DNA from: Thiobacillus sp. | GTDB lineage: Bacteria > Pseudomonadota > Gammaproteobacteria > Burkholderiales > Thiobacillaceae | DNA length: 64,000 nucleotides | Direction: 5' to 3' | Assembly: GCF_018780105.1 (NCBI RefSeq) | Contig: NZ_JADMKC010000002.1 | Span: 248,001-312,000, forward strand | In this document: positions 55,975 through 64,000 of the stretch, piece by piece | Layout: each line of letters begins with the position of its first letter | How positions within the stretch are numbered: the stretch's first letter is position 1 | Notes under the pieces: generated by a model | What the model saw: only the letters and a program-made list of their open reading frames with translations | Databases searched by the model: none | What the model was told of the DNA's origin: nothing | Position numbers and translations under genes: made by a program

Positions 55975-56817
55975 ATGGCGGCCATGAAAAACGCGATGTC
56001 GATCGATGTCGAAGATTATTTTCAGGTGTCGGCGTTTGCCTCGACCATTCGCCGCGAGGACTGGGACAGCCTGCCGTGCCGGGTGGAACGCAATATCGAT
56101 GTGATTCTGCAACTGCTCGAAGAGGCGGATGCCAACGCGACCTTCTTCACCCTCGGCTGGATTGCCGAGCGCTATCCACAGGTGGTGCGCCGCATCGTCG
56201 ACGCGGGTCACGAGCTCGCCAGCCATGGCTATGGTCACGAACGCGTGTCGGATCTCACACCTGAACAGTTCCGCAGCGACATCACCCGCGCCAAGCACAT
56301 CCTCGAAGATCTCGGCGGGGTATCGGTTCGCGGCTACCGCGCGCCCAGCTTTTCCATCAACCAGAACAACTGGTGGGCCGTCGAAGAACTCGAAAACGCA
56401 GGCTACGTGTACAGCTCGAGCATCTATCCGGTCAAGCACGATCACTACGGCATGCCCGATGCGCCGCGCTTCCCGAATCGGCCCAATGGCGCCGACGGCA
56501 TCCTCGAACTGCCGCCCACCACGCTGGCGCTGCTGGGGCGCAACCTGCCTGCGGCGGGCGGTGGCTGGTTCCGTCTGCTGCCCTATGCCCTGTCGCGCTG
56601 GATGCTGCAACGGGTGAACACACAGGATCAGGCGCCGTGCATGTTCTATTTCCATCCCTGGGAAATGGACGCCGGGCAACCGCGCCAGTCGGGTCTGTCG
56701 ACCAGGACGCGTTTCCGCCATTACGTCAATCTGCAACGTATGCCGGGCAGAATGAAAAAATTGTTGAACGACTTCGAATGGGATCGTGTGGACCGCGTAT
56801 TCCTGCCTTCGCTGTGA
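55975..56817 (+). CDS. XrtA-associated polysaccharide deacetylase (NodB-like, DUF3473)
   Basis: A 280-residue NodB-like deacetylase with a C-terminal DUF3473 segment. The metal and catalytic motifs are SIDVEDYF (Asp), SHGYGHE (two His), RAPSFS, and FYFHPWEMD. It should remove acetyl groups from the exopolysaccharide. ATG follows directly on the wecB stop. Confidence 0.94.
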   Translation: MAAMKNAMSIDVEDYFQVSAFASTIRREDWDSLPCRVERNIDVILQLLEEADANATFFTLGWIAERYPQVVRRIVDAGHELASHGYGHERVSDLTPEQFRSDITRAKHILEDLGGVSVRGYRAPSFSINQNNWWAVEELENAGYVYSSSIYPVKHDHYGMPDAPRFPNRPNGADGILELPPTTLALLGRNLPAAGGGWFRLLPYALSRWMLQRVNTQDQAPCMFYFHPWEMDAGQPRQSGLSTRTRFRHYVNLQRMPGRMKKLLNDFEWDRVDRVFLPSL

Positions 56818-56819
56818 AC

Positions 56820-57899
56820 ATGCCGACCGAACTGCCCCAAGGGCACGCGTCCGTGCCCGCATCCGCTGCAGGTGAGGTGCGCATTCGTGCAGCATCGTCG
56901 AACGATGCCGCACGCTGGGATGCCTTTGTGCTGACGCATCCGGAGGCCACGTTTTTCCATCGCATCGGCTGGAAGCGGGTGATCGAGCAGGCCTTCGGCC
57001 ATCGCAGTCATTATTTGCTGGCCGAACGCGCTGGCGCGATCGTCGGCGTGCTGCCGCTGGTGGAAATCAAAAGCCGCCTGTTTGGCCACAGCCTCGGCTC
57101 GCTGCCGTTCTGCGCGTATGGCGGTATCGTTGCCGCTGACGCGGACGCCCGTCGGGGCCTCGATCAGGCCGCGCAGGCGCTGGCCCGCACGCTCAAGGTG
57201 GGGGCGCTCGAGTACCGCAATCAGGTCGCGCAGCATGCCGACTGGCCGGCCAAGGACCTGTACGTCACCTTCAAGAAAGCCATCGAGCCCGAAGCCGAGG
57301 CCAACATGAACGCCATTCCGCGCAAGCAGCGCGCGATGGTTAGAAAAGGCATCAAGGCCGGGCTCACCGGTGAAATCGATCACGACACCACGCGCTTTTT
57401 TCAGGCCTATTCGGCCAGCGTGCACCGGCTCGGCACGCCGGTTTTTTCGCGCAAGTTTTTCCAGTTGCTCAAGGACGAGTTTGGCGATCATTGCGAGGTG
57501 CTGACCATCGTGCTCGGCGAACAGGTGATTGCCAGCGTAATGTCCTTTTATTTCCGCGACGAAGTGCTGCCATACTACGGCGGTGGCGTCGATGCGGCGC
57601 GCGCCGTGGCGGGCAACGATTTCATGTACTGGGAACTGATGCGGCGCGCCTGCGAGCGCGGCCTGAAAGTATTCGATTTCGGCCGCAGCAAGCGCGGTAC
57701 CGGTTCGTTCGATTTCAAGAAGAACTGGGGCTTCGAGCCGACGCCGCTGCACTACGAATATTTTCTGGTGAGCGACAGCGAAGTGCCGGAAATCAATCCG
57801 CTCAACCCGAAATACCGCCTGTTCATCCAGGCCTGGAAGAAGATGCCGCTGGCTGTCGCCAATGTGATCGGGCCGCATATCGTCAAGAATCTGGGCTGA
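56820..57899 (+). CDS. XrtA-associated FemAB-like acyltransferase
   Basis: A 359-residue protein with the double GNAT fold of the FemAB family (TIGR03019), related to peptidyl or acyl transfer from tRNA. Motifs near the end (FDFGRSKRGTGSFDFKKNWG) are typical. Start ATG 56820 or GTG 56814, which overlaps the deacetylase stop. Substrate unknown. Confidence 0.92.
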   Translation: MPTELPQGHASVPASAAGEVRIRAASSNDAARWDAFVLTHPEATFFHRIGWKRVIEQAFGHRSHYLLAERAGAIVGVLPLVEIKSRLFGHSLGSLPFCAYGGIVAADADARRGLDQAAQALARTLKVGALEYRNQVAQHADWPAKDLYVTFKKAIEPEAEANMNAIPRKQRAMVRKGIKAGLTGEIDHDTTRFFQAYSASVHRLGTPVFSRKFFQLLKDEFGDHCEVLTIVLGEQVIASVMSFYFRDEVLPYYGGGVDAARAVAGNDFMYWELMRRACERGLKVFDFGRSKRGTGSFDFKKNWGFEPTPLHYEYFLVSDSEVPEINPLNPKYRLFIQAWKKMPLAVANVIGPHIVKNLG

Positions 57900-57902
57900 G
57901 CC

Positions 57903-59135
57903 ATGGACGGACTGCTGTTCCTCGCGCATCGCATTCCGTTCCCGCCCAACAAGGGCGACAAGATCCGCTCGTTCCACTTGTTGCGGCATTTGAGCACGCG
58001 CTATGCCGTCCATCTCGGCGCCTTCGTCGACGATGCGGACGACTGGCAGTTTCAGGATGCGCTCAAACCCTATTGCGCCTCGATCAAGCTGTTGCCGCTG
58101 AACCCGCGGCGCGCCAAGCTGGCGAGCCTCGTCGGCCTGCTGAGTGGCGAAGCGCTGACGCTGCCGTATTACCGCAACCGCGAACTCATGCAATGGGCGG
58201 CCGGACTGGCTGCGAGCGGCACGGTCACGCGCGGGTTGGCGTATTCGTCGGCGATGGCGATGTTCATGCCGCCCTCGCTGGCCCGGCGGGTGATCGACAT
58301 GGTCGACGTGGACTCCGACAAATGGACGCAATACGCGACGACCCAGCGCTGGCCGATGTCGTGGGTGTACGCCCGCGAAGGCCGCAAGCTGGCCGCATGG
58401 GAAGCGCGGGTGGCGCAGGATTTCGACGCCACCCTGCTGGTGTCGCAGGACGAGGCGGCCTTGCTGCAGCAGCGCGTGCCGCAGGCGCGGGACACCATCG
58501 GCGCGTTCGAAAACGGCGTCGATGCGGATTATTTTTCGCCGGCGCGCGACTACCCCAACCCCTATTCGCCCGACGTGAAGGGCATCGTCTTCACCGGTGC
58601 GATGGATTACTGGCCGAATGTCGATGCCGTGGTGTGGTTCGCCGAGCGGATATTCCCGGCCATACGCGATGCCTGCCCGGCGGCCCAGTTCACGATCGTC
58701 GGCAGCCGTCCCAGCGCGGCGGTACTGGCACTGGCGCGTCAGCCGGGTGTAGTCGTCACCGGGGGCGTGCCGGATGTGCGCCCCTGGCTGGCGCATGCAA
58801 GCTGCGCGGTGGCGCCGCTGCGCATTGCGCGCGGCGTGCAGAACAAGGTGCTCGAAGCGATGGCAATGGCGCGTCCGGTGGTGGTCAGCCCGCAAGCGGC
58901 CGAAGGCATCCGTGCCGAAGCCGGGCGCGATTTCACCCTGGCGCGTGGCGAGAGCGAATTCGCCGCAGCGGTGGTGACGCAATTGCAGCGCGCGCCGTCG
59001 GCCGCGCCCGCGCGCGATTGCATCCTGGCGCATTACGACTGGGCGGCCAATCTGCGCAGCATCGATCCCCTGTTCGAGCCGCTTGCGGCACCTTCCCCTG
59101 TTTCCGAGACCGAATTGCATGCCTCGCTTGCCTGA
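57903..59135 (+). CDS. XrtA-associated glycosyltransferase (TIGR03087)
   Basis: A 410-residue GT4-like enzyme of the TIGR03087 group. HRIPFPPNKGDKIRSFHLL at the N-terminus and GAMDYWPNVDAV with VAPLRIARGVQNKVLEAMA at the C-terminus identify it. It overlaps the xrtA gene by 17 bases. Confidence 0.93.
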   Translation: MDGLLFLAHRIPFPPNKGDKIRSFHLLRHLSTRYAVHLGAFVDDADDWQFQDALKPYCASIKLLPLNPRRAKLASLVGLLSGEALTLPYYRNRELMQWAAGLAASGTVTRGLAYSSAMAMFMPPSLARRVIDMVDVDSDKWTQYATTQRWPMSWVYAREGRKLAAWEARVAQDFDATLLVSQDEAALLQQRVPQARDTIGAFENGVDADYFSPARDYPNPYSPDVKGIVFTGAMDYWPNVDAVVWFAERIFPAIRDACPAAQFTIVGSRPSAAVLALARQPGVVVTGGVPDVRPWLAHASCAVAPLRIARGVQNKVLEAMAMARPVVVSPQAAEGIRAEAGRDFTLARGESEFAAAVVTQLQRAPSAAPARDCILAHYDWAANLRSIDPLFEPLAAPSPVSETELHASLA

Positions 59136-60660
59136 CGCCCTGACTGTCCCCGCGCGCGGAGGGTGGCTGCCCGCCGGGCTGGCCATCGCCCTGGTTCTGC
59201 TGTTGATCGCGGTGTTCTGGCCGACGTTTTATTCGATGGCCGAAGTGTGGGAGCGTTCGGAAACCTTCGCCCATGGCTATCTGATCTTTCCGATCAGCGC
59301 CTGGCTGATATGGCGCATGCGCGACGAACTGACCGGGTTGCAGCCGCAGCCCGATCTGCGCGGTCTGCTCGTGCTGGCGGCCGCCGGCCTGGGCTGGCTG
59401 CTGGCGGACGCGGGCAGCGTGAACGTGGCGGCGCAGGCTGCTTTCATCGCCATGCTGGTTGCCGCGGTGTGGACGTTGCTCGGCTGGCAGGTGTTCCGGG
59501 CGCTGCTGTTTCCCCTGATGTTCCTGTTTTTCGCGGTGCCGGTGGGCGAGTTCCTGATCCAGCCGCTGATGGGTGTGACCGCGGATTTCACCGTGGCGAT
59601 GCTGCGCGCCACCGGCATACCGGTCTATCGTGAAGGCACTTTTTTCAGTATTCCAAGCGGAGACTGGTCGGTGGTCGAAGGCTGCTCGGGGCTGCGCTAC
59701 CTGATCGCCTCGATCACGCTGGGCGTGCTGTATGCCTATCTGACCTTCCGTTCGTGGCGACGCCGTCTGCTGTTTGTCGTCGCCGCCGTCATCGTGCCGA
59801 TTTTCGCCAACAGCGGGCGCGCCTACATGATCGTGATGATCGCCCACCTGTCCGACATGAAGCTGGCGCTGGGGGTCGATCACTATATTTATGGCTGGGT
59901 CTTTTTTGGCTTCGTCATGTTGCTGCTGTTCTGGGTCGGCAGTTTCTGGCGCGAGGACGAAAGGCCGCAGTCCGATGCCCCGCCCCGCGGCATGGCCGCC
60001 GGCGACGTACCTGCGCGCGCATTCTGGCGGACCGGCGTGGCGGTGCTGGTCGTGGCCAGCCTGTGGCCGGCGTATGCCTTGTGGCTGAGCGCGCGCGCGC
60101 TGCCGGCCATGGCCCAGCTGCAGGTCGAACCGCACGGCGGCTGGCAGTCCGCCGGAGCATTCACCAAGTGGACGCCGCACTGGGTCGGTGCCGATCGCCA
60201 GCTGCGCCAGTCGTTTGTCCAGGCGGATCACCCGGTGTTGCTGGAGCTGAATTACTACGCGACCCAGCGTCAGGGCGCCGAACTGATCAATTCGCAGAAT
60301 TTCATGATCCGGCAGAAAGACCCGGCCTGGTCGAACATCGGCGAAACGGTTGCCGGCGTGACGATAGGCGGCCAGCCGCGTCAGGTGCGCCAGGCCAAAC
60401 TGCGTGGCAGCAACGGCCAGCGCTTGCTGGTGTGGCAGTGGAACCTGATCGACCAGCGTCATGTCGTGAATGACCAGATCGCCAAGCTGGTTCTGGCGGC
60501 CGACCGGGTGTTGCTGAAGCGCGACGACGGCCTGTCGGTGCTGATCGCCACGCCCTATGAAGATGGCGAAATGGATGCCGCGGTCACCATCCTGGCACGC
60601 TTTGCCGCCGACATGGACGCGCCGATCGGACGCGCGCTCGATCAGGTCGATGGACGGTGA
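59119..60660 (+). CDS. xrtA: Exosortase A fused to EpsI-like domain
   Basis: A 513-residue membrane transpeptidase-like enzyme that sorts PEP-CTERM proteins. About eight hydrophobic helices lie in residues 20-285. The catalytic Cys189 (VVEGCSGLRYL), Arg234 (NSGRAY) and His255 (DHYIYGW) are present. From about residue 300 a periplasmic EpsI-like domain follows, as in other XrtA. ATG 59119 is chosen because the longer frame from 59083 has no conserved leader. A candidate substrate is at 25268-25843. Confidence 0.95.
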   Translation: MPRLPDALTVPARGGWLPAGLAIALVLLLIAVFWPTFYSMAEVWERSETFAHGYLIFPISAWLIWRMRDELTGLQPQPDLRGLLVLAAAGLGWLLADAGSVNVAAQAAFIAMLVAAVWTLLGWQVFRALLFPLMFLFFAVPVGEFLIQPLMGVTADFTVAMLRATGIPVYREGTFFSIPSGDWSVVEGCSGLRYLIASITLGVLYAYLTFRSWRRRLLFVVAAVIVPIFANSGRAYMIVMIAHLSDMKLALGVDHYIYGWVFFGFVMLLLFWVGSFWREDERPQSDAPPRGMAAGDVPARAFWRTGVAVLVVASLWPAYALWLSARALPAMAQLQVEPHGGWQSAGAFTKWTPHWVGADRQLRQSFVQADHPVLLELNYYATQRQGAELINSQNFMIRQKDPAWSNIGETVAGVTIGGQPRQVRQAKLRGSNGQRLLVWQWNLIDQRHVVNDQIAKLVLAADRVLLKRDDGLSVLIATPYEDGEMDAAVTILARFAADMDAPIGRALDQVDGR

Positions 60661-61786
60661 CGTGATTCCGCACATCGTGCATGTCGTTCACCGCTTCGAT
60701 ACCGGTGGCATGGAAAACGGCATGGTGAATCTGTTCAACACCCTGTCGCCGGAGCGCTACCGCCACACCGTGGTGGCGCTGACCGATTTCACCGATTTCC
60801 GGCGCCGCATCACGGCGCAGCCGGTCGGATTTTATGCCCTGCACCGTCCGCCGGGCCGCGGCCTCGGCTGGATGCTGCGTTTGCGCAGGCTGTTGCGCCA
60901 GCTGCAGCCCGACCTGGTGCACACGCGTAATCTCGCCGCACTCGAAGCGCAACTGGTGGCGGCAGCCTCCGGCATCCGCGCCACCGTGCATGGCGAGCAC
61001 GGGCGCGATGTGTTCGACCTGTATGGGCAGAATCGCAAATACAACCTGATCCGCCGTGCCATCCGGCCGTTCGTCTCGAACTACATCGCAGTGAGTCAGG
61101 ACCTTGAGAACTGGCTGCGCGAGACCATCCATGTGCCGGCGCACCGGCTGCACCAGATTTACAACGGCGTCGACAGCGTGAAGTTCCGTCCGCGTATCGG
61201 CGCCCGCCCCGAGTTTGCCCATCCTGACAGCATCGTGTTCGGCTCGGTGGGGCGCATGGTCGAGGTCAAGGACTATCCGACCCTGACGCGTGCCTTCATC
61301 CAGATGGTGCGCCAGCAGCCCGAGCGCGACGAACGGGCGCGGCTGGTGCTGGTGGGCGAAGGGCCGGCGCGCGCCACCTGTCTGGGCCTGCTGCAGCAGG
61401 CCGGGCTGGCGCATCTGGCCTGGCTGCCGGGCGAGCGCCACGATATTGCAGATATCATGCAGGCCTTCGATGTGTTCGTGCTGCCGTCGAAAAACGAAGG
61501 CATCTCCAATACTATTCTCGAAGCCCTGGCGAGCGGGTTGCCGGTGATTGCCACCGCAGTCGGTGGCAATGTCGAGCTGGTGCAGTCGGGGGTCAACGGC
61601 ATGCTGGTGCAGCCTGGCGATGTGTCCGGCATGGCACAGGCCTTGCTGGGGTATCTGGACGCACCGGCGCGGATTGCCGAACATGGTCATGCCGCGCGGC
61701 GGTTGGCCGAGCAGCGTTACAGCATTCCGGCCATGGCCGAGGCGTATGCGGCGGTGTACGACCTGACGCTGCAGCGCAAGCGCTGA
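60650..61786 (+). CDS. XrtA-associated glycosyltransferase (TIGR03088)
   Basis: A 378-residue GT4 enzyme. VVHRFDTGGMENGMVNL at the N-terminus and the C-terminal E-x7-E type motif (LPSKNEGISNTILEALASG) identify the TIGR03088 group. It overlaps xrtA by 11 bases. Confidence 0.94.
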   Translation: MDGDVIPHIVHVVHRFDTGGMENGMVNLFNTLSPERYRHTVVALTDFTDFRRRITAQPVGFYALHRPPGRGLGWMLRLRRLLRQLQPDLVHTRNLAALEAQLVAAASGIRATVHGEHGRDVFDLYGQNRKYNLIRRAIRPFVSNYIAVSQDLENWLRETIHVPAHRLHQIYNGVDSVKFRPRIGARPEFAHPDSIVFGSVGRMVEVKDYPTLTRAFIQMVRQQPERDERARLVLVGEGPARATCLGLLQQAGLAHLAWLPGERHDIADIMQAFDVFVLPSKNEGISNTILEALASGLPVIATAVGGNVELVQSGVNGMLVQPGDVSGMAQALLGYLDAPARIAEHGHAARRLAEQRYSIPAMAEAYAAVYDLTLQRKR

Positions 61787-61838
61787 AACCCCGTCAAACG
61801 GCGCGAATACTTGACACGAACAGAGACCGAATAAGCGT

Positions 61839-63758
61839 ATGTGTGGCATTACCGGCATTTTCGATACCCGTGGCGCAAGCGAGATGTCCCGCGAGCTGCT
61901 GCACCGCATGAACGAAACCCAGTTCCATCGCGGCCCCGACGAAGGCGGCCTGCATCTGGAGCCCGGCGTGGCGCTGGGCCACCGGCGGCTGTCGATCATC
62001 GACCTCTCGTCCGGACAGCAGCCGCTGTTCAACGAAGACGGCTCGGTGGTGGTGGTGTTCAACGGCGAGATATACAACTTCCAGGAACTGGTGCCCGAGC
62101 TCGAAGCGCTGGGCCATGTGTTCCGCACCCATTCCGATACCGAAGTCATCGTCCATGCCTGGGAAGCCTGGGGCGAAGCCTGCGTGGCACGCTTTCGCGG
62201 CATGTTCGCGTTTGCCCTGTGGGACCGCAATCAGGGCACGCTGTTCGTGGTGCGCGACCGCTTCGGCGTCAAGCCGCTGTACTACGCCTTTCTCGACAGC
62301 GGCGAATTCATTTTCGGCTCCGAACTGAAGGCGCTGATGGCACACCCCGGGCTTGGCCGCGCCATCGATCCGTGCGCTGTCGAAGAGTATTTCGCCTACG
62401 GCTACGTACCCGAGCCGCGCACCATTTTTAAAGGCTGCTCCAAGTTGCCGCCCGGGTTCACCCTCACCCTCAAACGCGGCCAGGCGACAGCCCAGCCGAA
62501 GCAGTATTGGGACATGCCGTTCACCCCGGTGCAGGTGACCGACGAGGCCGGCGCGATGGACGAGCTGGTCGAGCGGCTCAAGGATTCGGTGCGTCTGCGC
62601 ATGATCGCCGATGTGCCGCTGGGCGCCTTCCTGTCGGGCGGAGTCGATTCCAGCGCGGTGGTCGCGATGATGGCGACGCAATCCGAAACGCCGGTGAATA
62701 CCTGTTCGATCGGGTTCGACGATCCGGCCTTCAACGAGATTGAATTTGCCCAGCAGGTGGCCGACCGCTATCACACGCAGCATCACGTCGAGACCGTGGC
62801 TGCCGACGACTTCGGCCTGGTCGACAAGCTGGCAAACGTATACGACGAACCCTATGCGGACTCGTCCGCGCTGCCGACCTATCGGGTCTGCGAGCTGGCC
62901 AGGAAGCACGTGAAAGTGGCGCTGTCGGGCGACGGCGGCGACGAGCATTTTGCCGGCTACCGGCGCTATCGCTGGTTCCGCTACGAAGAGCGGATGCGCG
63001 CGGTGATGCCGCTGGCGCTGCGGCGTCCGCTGTTCGGCGTGCTCGGCAAGCTGTATCCGAAGGCCGACTGGGCACCGAAAGTGTTCCGTGCCAAAACCAC
63101 GTTCGAGGCACTGGCGCGTGATACCGTCGAAGGCTATTTCCATGGCGTATCGCTGCTGTCCGACGCGCAGCGCAAACAGCTGTTTGCGCCCGCATTCAAG
63201 CGCGAGCTGCAGGGCTATCAGGCGGTCGAAGTGCTGCGCCGCCATGCCACAGCGTCTCCCACCGACGACCCCTTGTCGCTGGTGCAATACCTCGACATGA
63301 AGACCTATCTGGTCGGCGACATCCTCACCAAGGTGGACCGCGCCAGCATGGCGCACGCACTCGAAGTGCGCGAGCCGCTGCTCGATCACGAACTGATGGG
63401 CTGGGTGTCGGGGCTGCCGACCGATCTCAAGCTGCACGGCACCGAAGGCAAATACCTGCTGAAAAAGGCGATGGAACCCTATCTGCCGAACGACGTGCTG
63501 TACCGTAAGAAAATGGGTTTCTCGGTGCCGCTGGCCGCATGGTTCCGCGGTCCGCTGGCGGCGACCATCCGCAGCGTGGTGTTGGGCGAGCGGCTGGCTT
63601 CGACCGGGCTGTTCAACCAGGGCTTTCTGCGTGAAGTCGTCGAGGCGCATCAGAGCGGACGGCGCGACTATTCGGTGATCCTGTGGACGGTACTGATGTT
63701 CGATGCCTTCCTCGCGCAGGTGCTCGGCATGGACGCAAGCGATCGGGCGGCGGCATGA
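61839..63758 (+). CDS. XrtA-associated amidotransferase (asparagine synthase-like)
   Basis: A 639-residue asparagine-synthase-like enzyme. The N-terminal glutaminase starts at Cys2 (MCGITGIFDTRG) and the ATP-pyrophosphatase SGGVDSSAV is near residue 267. In XrtA loci this family (TIGR03108) is thought to amidate a sugar rather than make asparagine. Overlaps the next gene by ATGA. Confidence 0.95.
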   Translation: MCGITGIFDTRGASEMSRELLHRMNETQFHRGPDEGGLHLEPGVALGHRRLSIIDLSSGQQPLFNEDGSVVVVFNGEIYNFQELVPELEALGHVFRTHSDTEVIVHAWEAWGEACVARFRGMFAFALWDRNQGTLFVVRDRFGVKPLYYAFLDSGEFIFGSELKALMAHPGLGRAIDPCAVEEYFAYGYVPEPRTIFKGCSKLPPGFTLTLKRGQATAQPKQYWDMPFTPVQVTDEAGAMDELVERLKDSVRLRMIADVPLGAFLSGGVDSSAVVAMMATQSETPVNTCSIGFDDPAFNEIEFAQQVADRYHTQHHVETVAADDFGLVDKLANVYDEPYADSSALPTYRVCELARKHVKVALSGDGGDEHFAGYRRYRWFRYEERMRAVMPLALRRPLFGVLGKLYPKADWAPKVFRAKTTFEALARDTVEGYFHGVSLLSDAQRKQLFAPAFKRELQGYQAVEVLRRHATASPTDDPLSLVQYLDMKTYLVGDILTKVDRASMAHALEVREPLLDHELMGWVSGLPTDLKLHGTEGKYLLKKAMEPYLPNDVLYRKKMGFSVPLAAWFRGPLAATIRSVVLGERLASTGLFNQGFLREVVEAHQSGRRDYSVILWTVLMFDAFLAQVLGMDASDRAAA

Positions 63759-64000
63759 AGATCCTGCACGTTTTCGACCACACCCTGCCGCTGCATTCCG
63801 GCTACACCTTTCGCAGCGCAGCGATCCTGCGCGAACAGCGCAAGCTGGGCTGGGACACCCATCACCTGTCGGGCCCCAAGCAGATCAATTGCAGCGTCGC
63901 CGAAGAAGACGCCGACGGCCTGCATTTTTACCGCACGCCGAAGCCGAAGGGCTTGCTGGCAAAACTGCCGGGCGTCGACCCGTTTGCAGTGATGGGCGCG
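63755..64000 (+). CDS. XrtA-associated glycosyltransferase (TIGR04063-like), 3' part beyond window
   Basis: The first 82 codons of a GT4-type enzyme; the rest lies outside. MKILHVFDHTLPLHSGYTF is the typical start of the TIGR04063 group in XrtA loci. ATG overlaps the amidotransferase stop. Further locus genes are expected beyond the edge. Confidence 0.88.
   Translation, partial: MKILHVFDHTLPLHSGYTFRSAAILREQRKLGWDTHHLSGPKQINCSVAEEDADGLHFYRTPKPKGLLAKLPGVDPFAVMGA

Overview
The window is about 64 kb of GC-rich chromosome from a betaproteobacterium. A Thiobacillus- or Nitrosomonadales-like organism is my inference. It rests on the exosortase A (XrtA/PEP-CTERM) exopolysaccharide locus, the MreBCD-PBP2-RodA-RlpA order, the GatCAB order, and the protein sequences themselves. 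I saw no rRNA or tRNA gene and no CRISPR array, and I recognised no insertion sequence or prophage.

Layout. 1-9.6 kb: an unidentified partial gene at the left edge, two intact-looking PAS-PAS-GGDEF-EAL proteins of cyclic-di-GMP turnover, a YceH protein, and a soluble protein that appears to carry two Cache-like halves and a CheW-like end. 10-16.4 kb: a tightly overlapping run with a P-loop protein, homoserine O-succinyltransferase, a Mla/MCE-type lipid ABC transporter with its auxiliary lipoprotein, then a DUF4426 protein and an RDD membrane protein, closed by a strong terminator. 16.5-24.5 kb: a SafE-like membrane protein, AmpG, an AbrB-Doc toxin-antitoxin pair with an operator-like palindrome, an MmeI-family restriction-modification enzyme directly behind xthA, then pyrE and a DUF4124 protein. 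24.5-29.4 kb: an accessory patch with a large STAND/SARP-type regulator, promoter-proximal 11-bp direct repeats, a small secreted protein, a PEP-CTERM protein, an unknown protein and a short displaced copy of gatB sequence. 29.5-32.7 kb: gatCAB. 32.7-40.2 kb: mreBCD-mrdA-rodA-rlpA and a DD-carboxypeptidase homologue whose three active-site motifs are all altered. 40.2-45.8 kb: a MITE-like element, a D-amino-acid aminotransferase, YbeD, lipB, a TrpD-like protein with a Rieske ferredoxin, TlpA-like thioredoxin and lipA. 45.8-48.7 kb: a minus-strand operon with a MazG-like hydrolase, a 2Fe-2S ferredoxin, an alpha/beta hydrolase and a NodIJ-like ABC exporter. 48.9-64 kb: the XrtA exopolysaccharide and protein-sorting locus, behind a good sigma-54 promoter match and running off the right edge.

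How it fits together. The locus at 48.9-64 kb should make and export an exopolysaccharide and sort PEP-CTERM proteins through XrtA. A candidate substrate of XrtA is encoded at 25.3-25.8 kb, next to the SARP-like regulator. The cell-elongation cluster, the muropeptide permease and the degenerate carboxypeptidase all concern peptidoglycan. The most unusual items are the degenerate carboxypeptidase, the soluble Cache-CheW protein, the SARP/PEP-CTERM patch, the MmeI-like enzyme whose specificity residues fall on the same numbers as in MmeI, and the MITE-like element that touches the stop codon of one gene and the start codon of the next.
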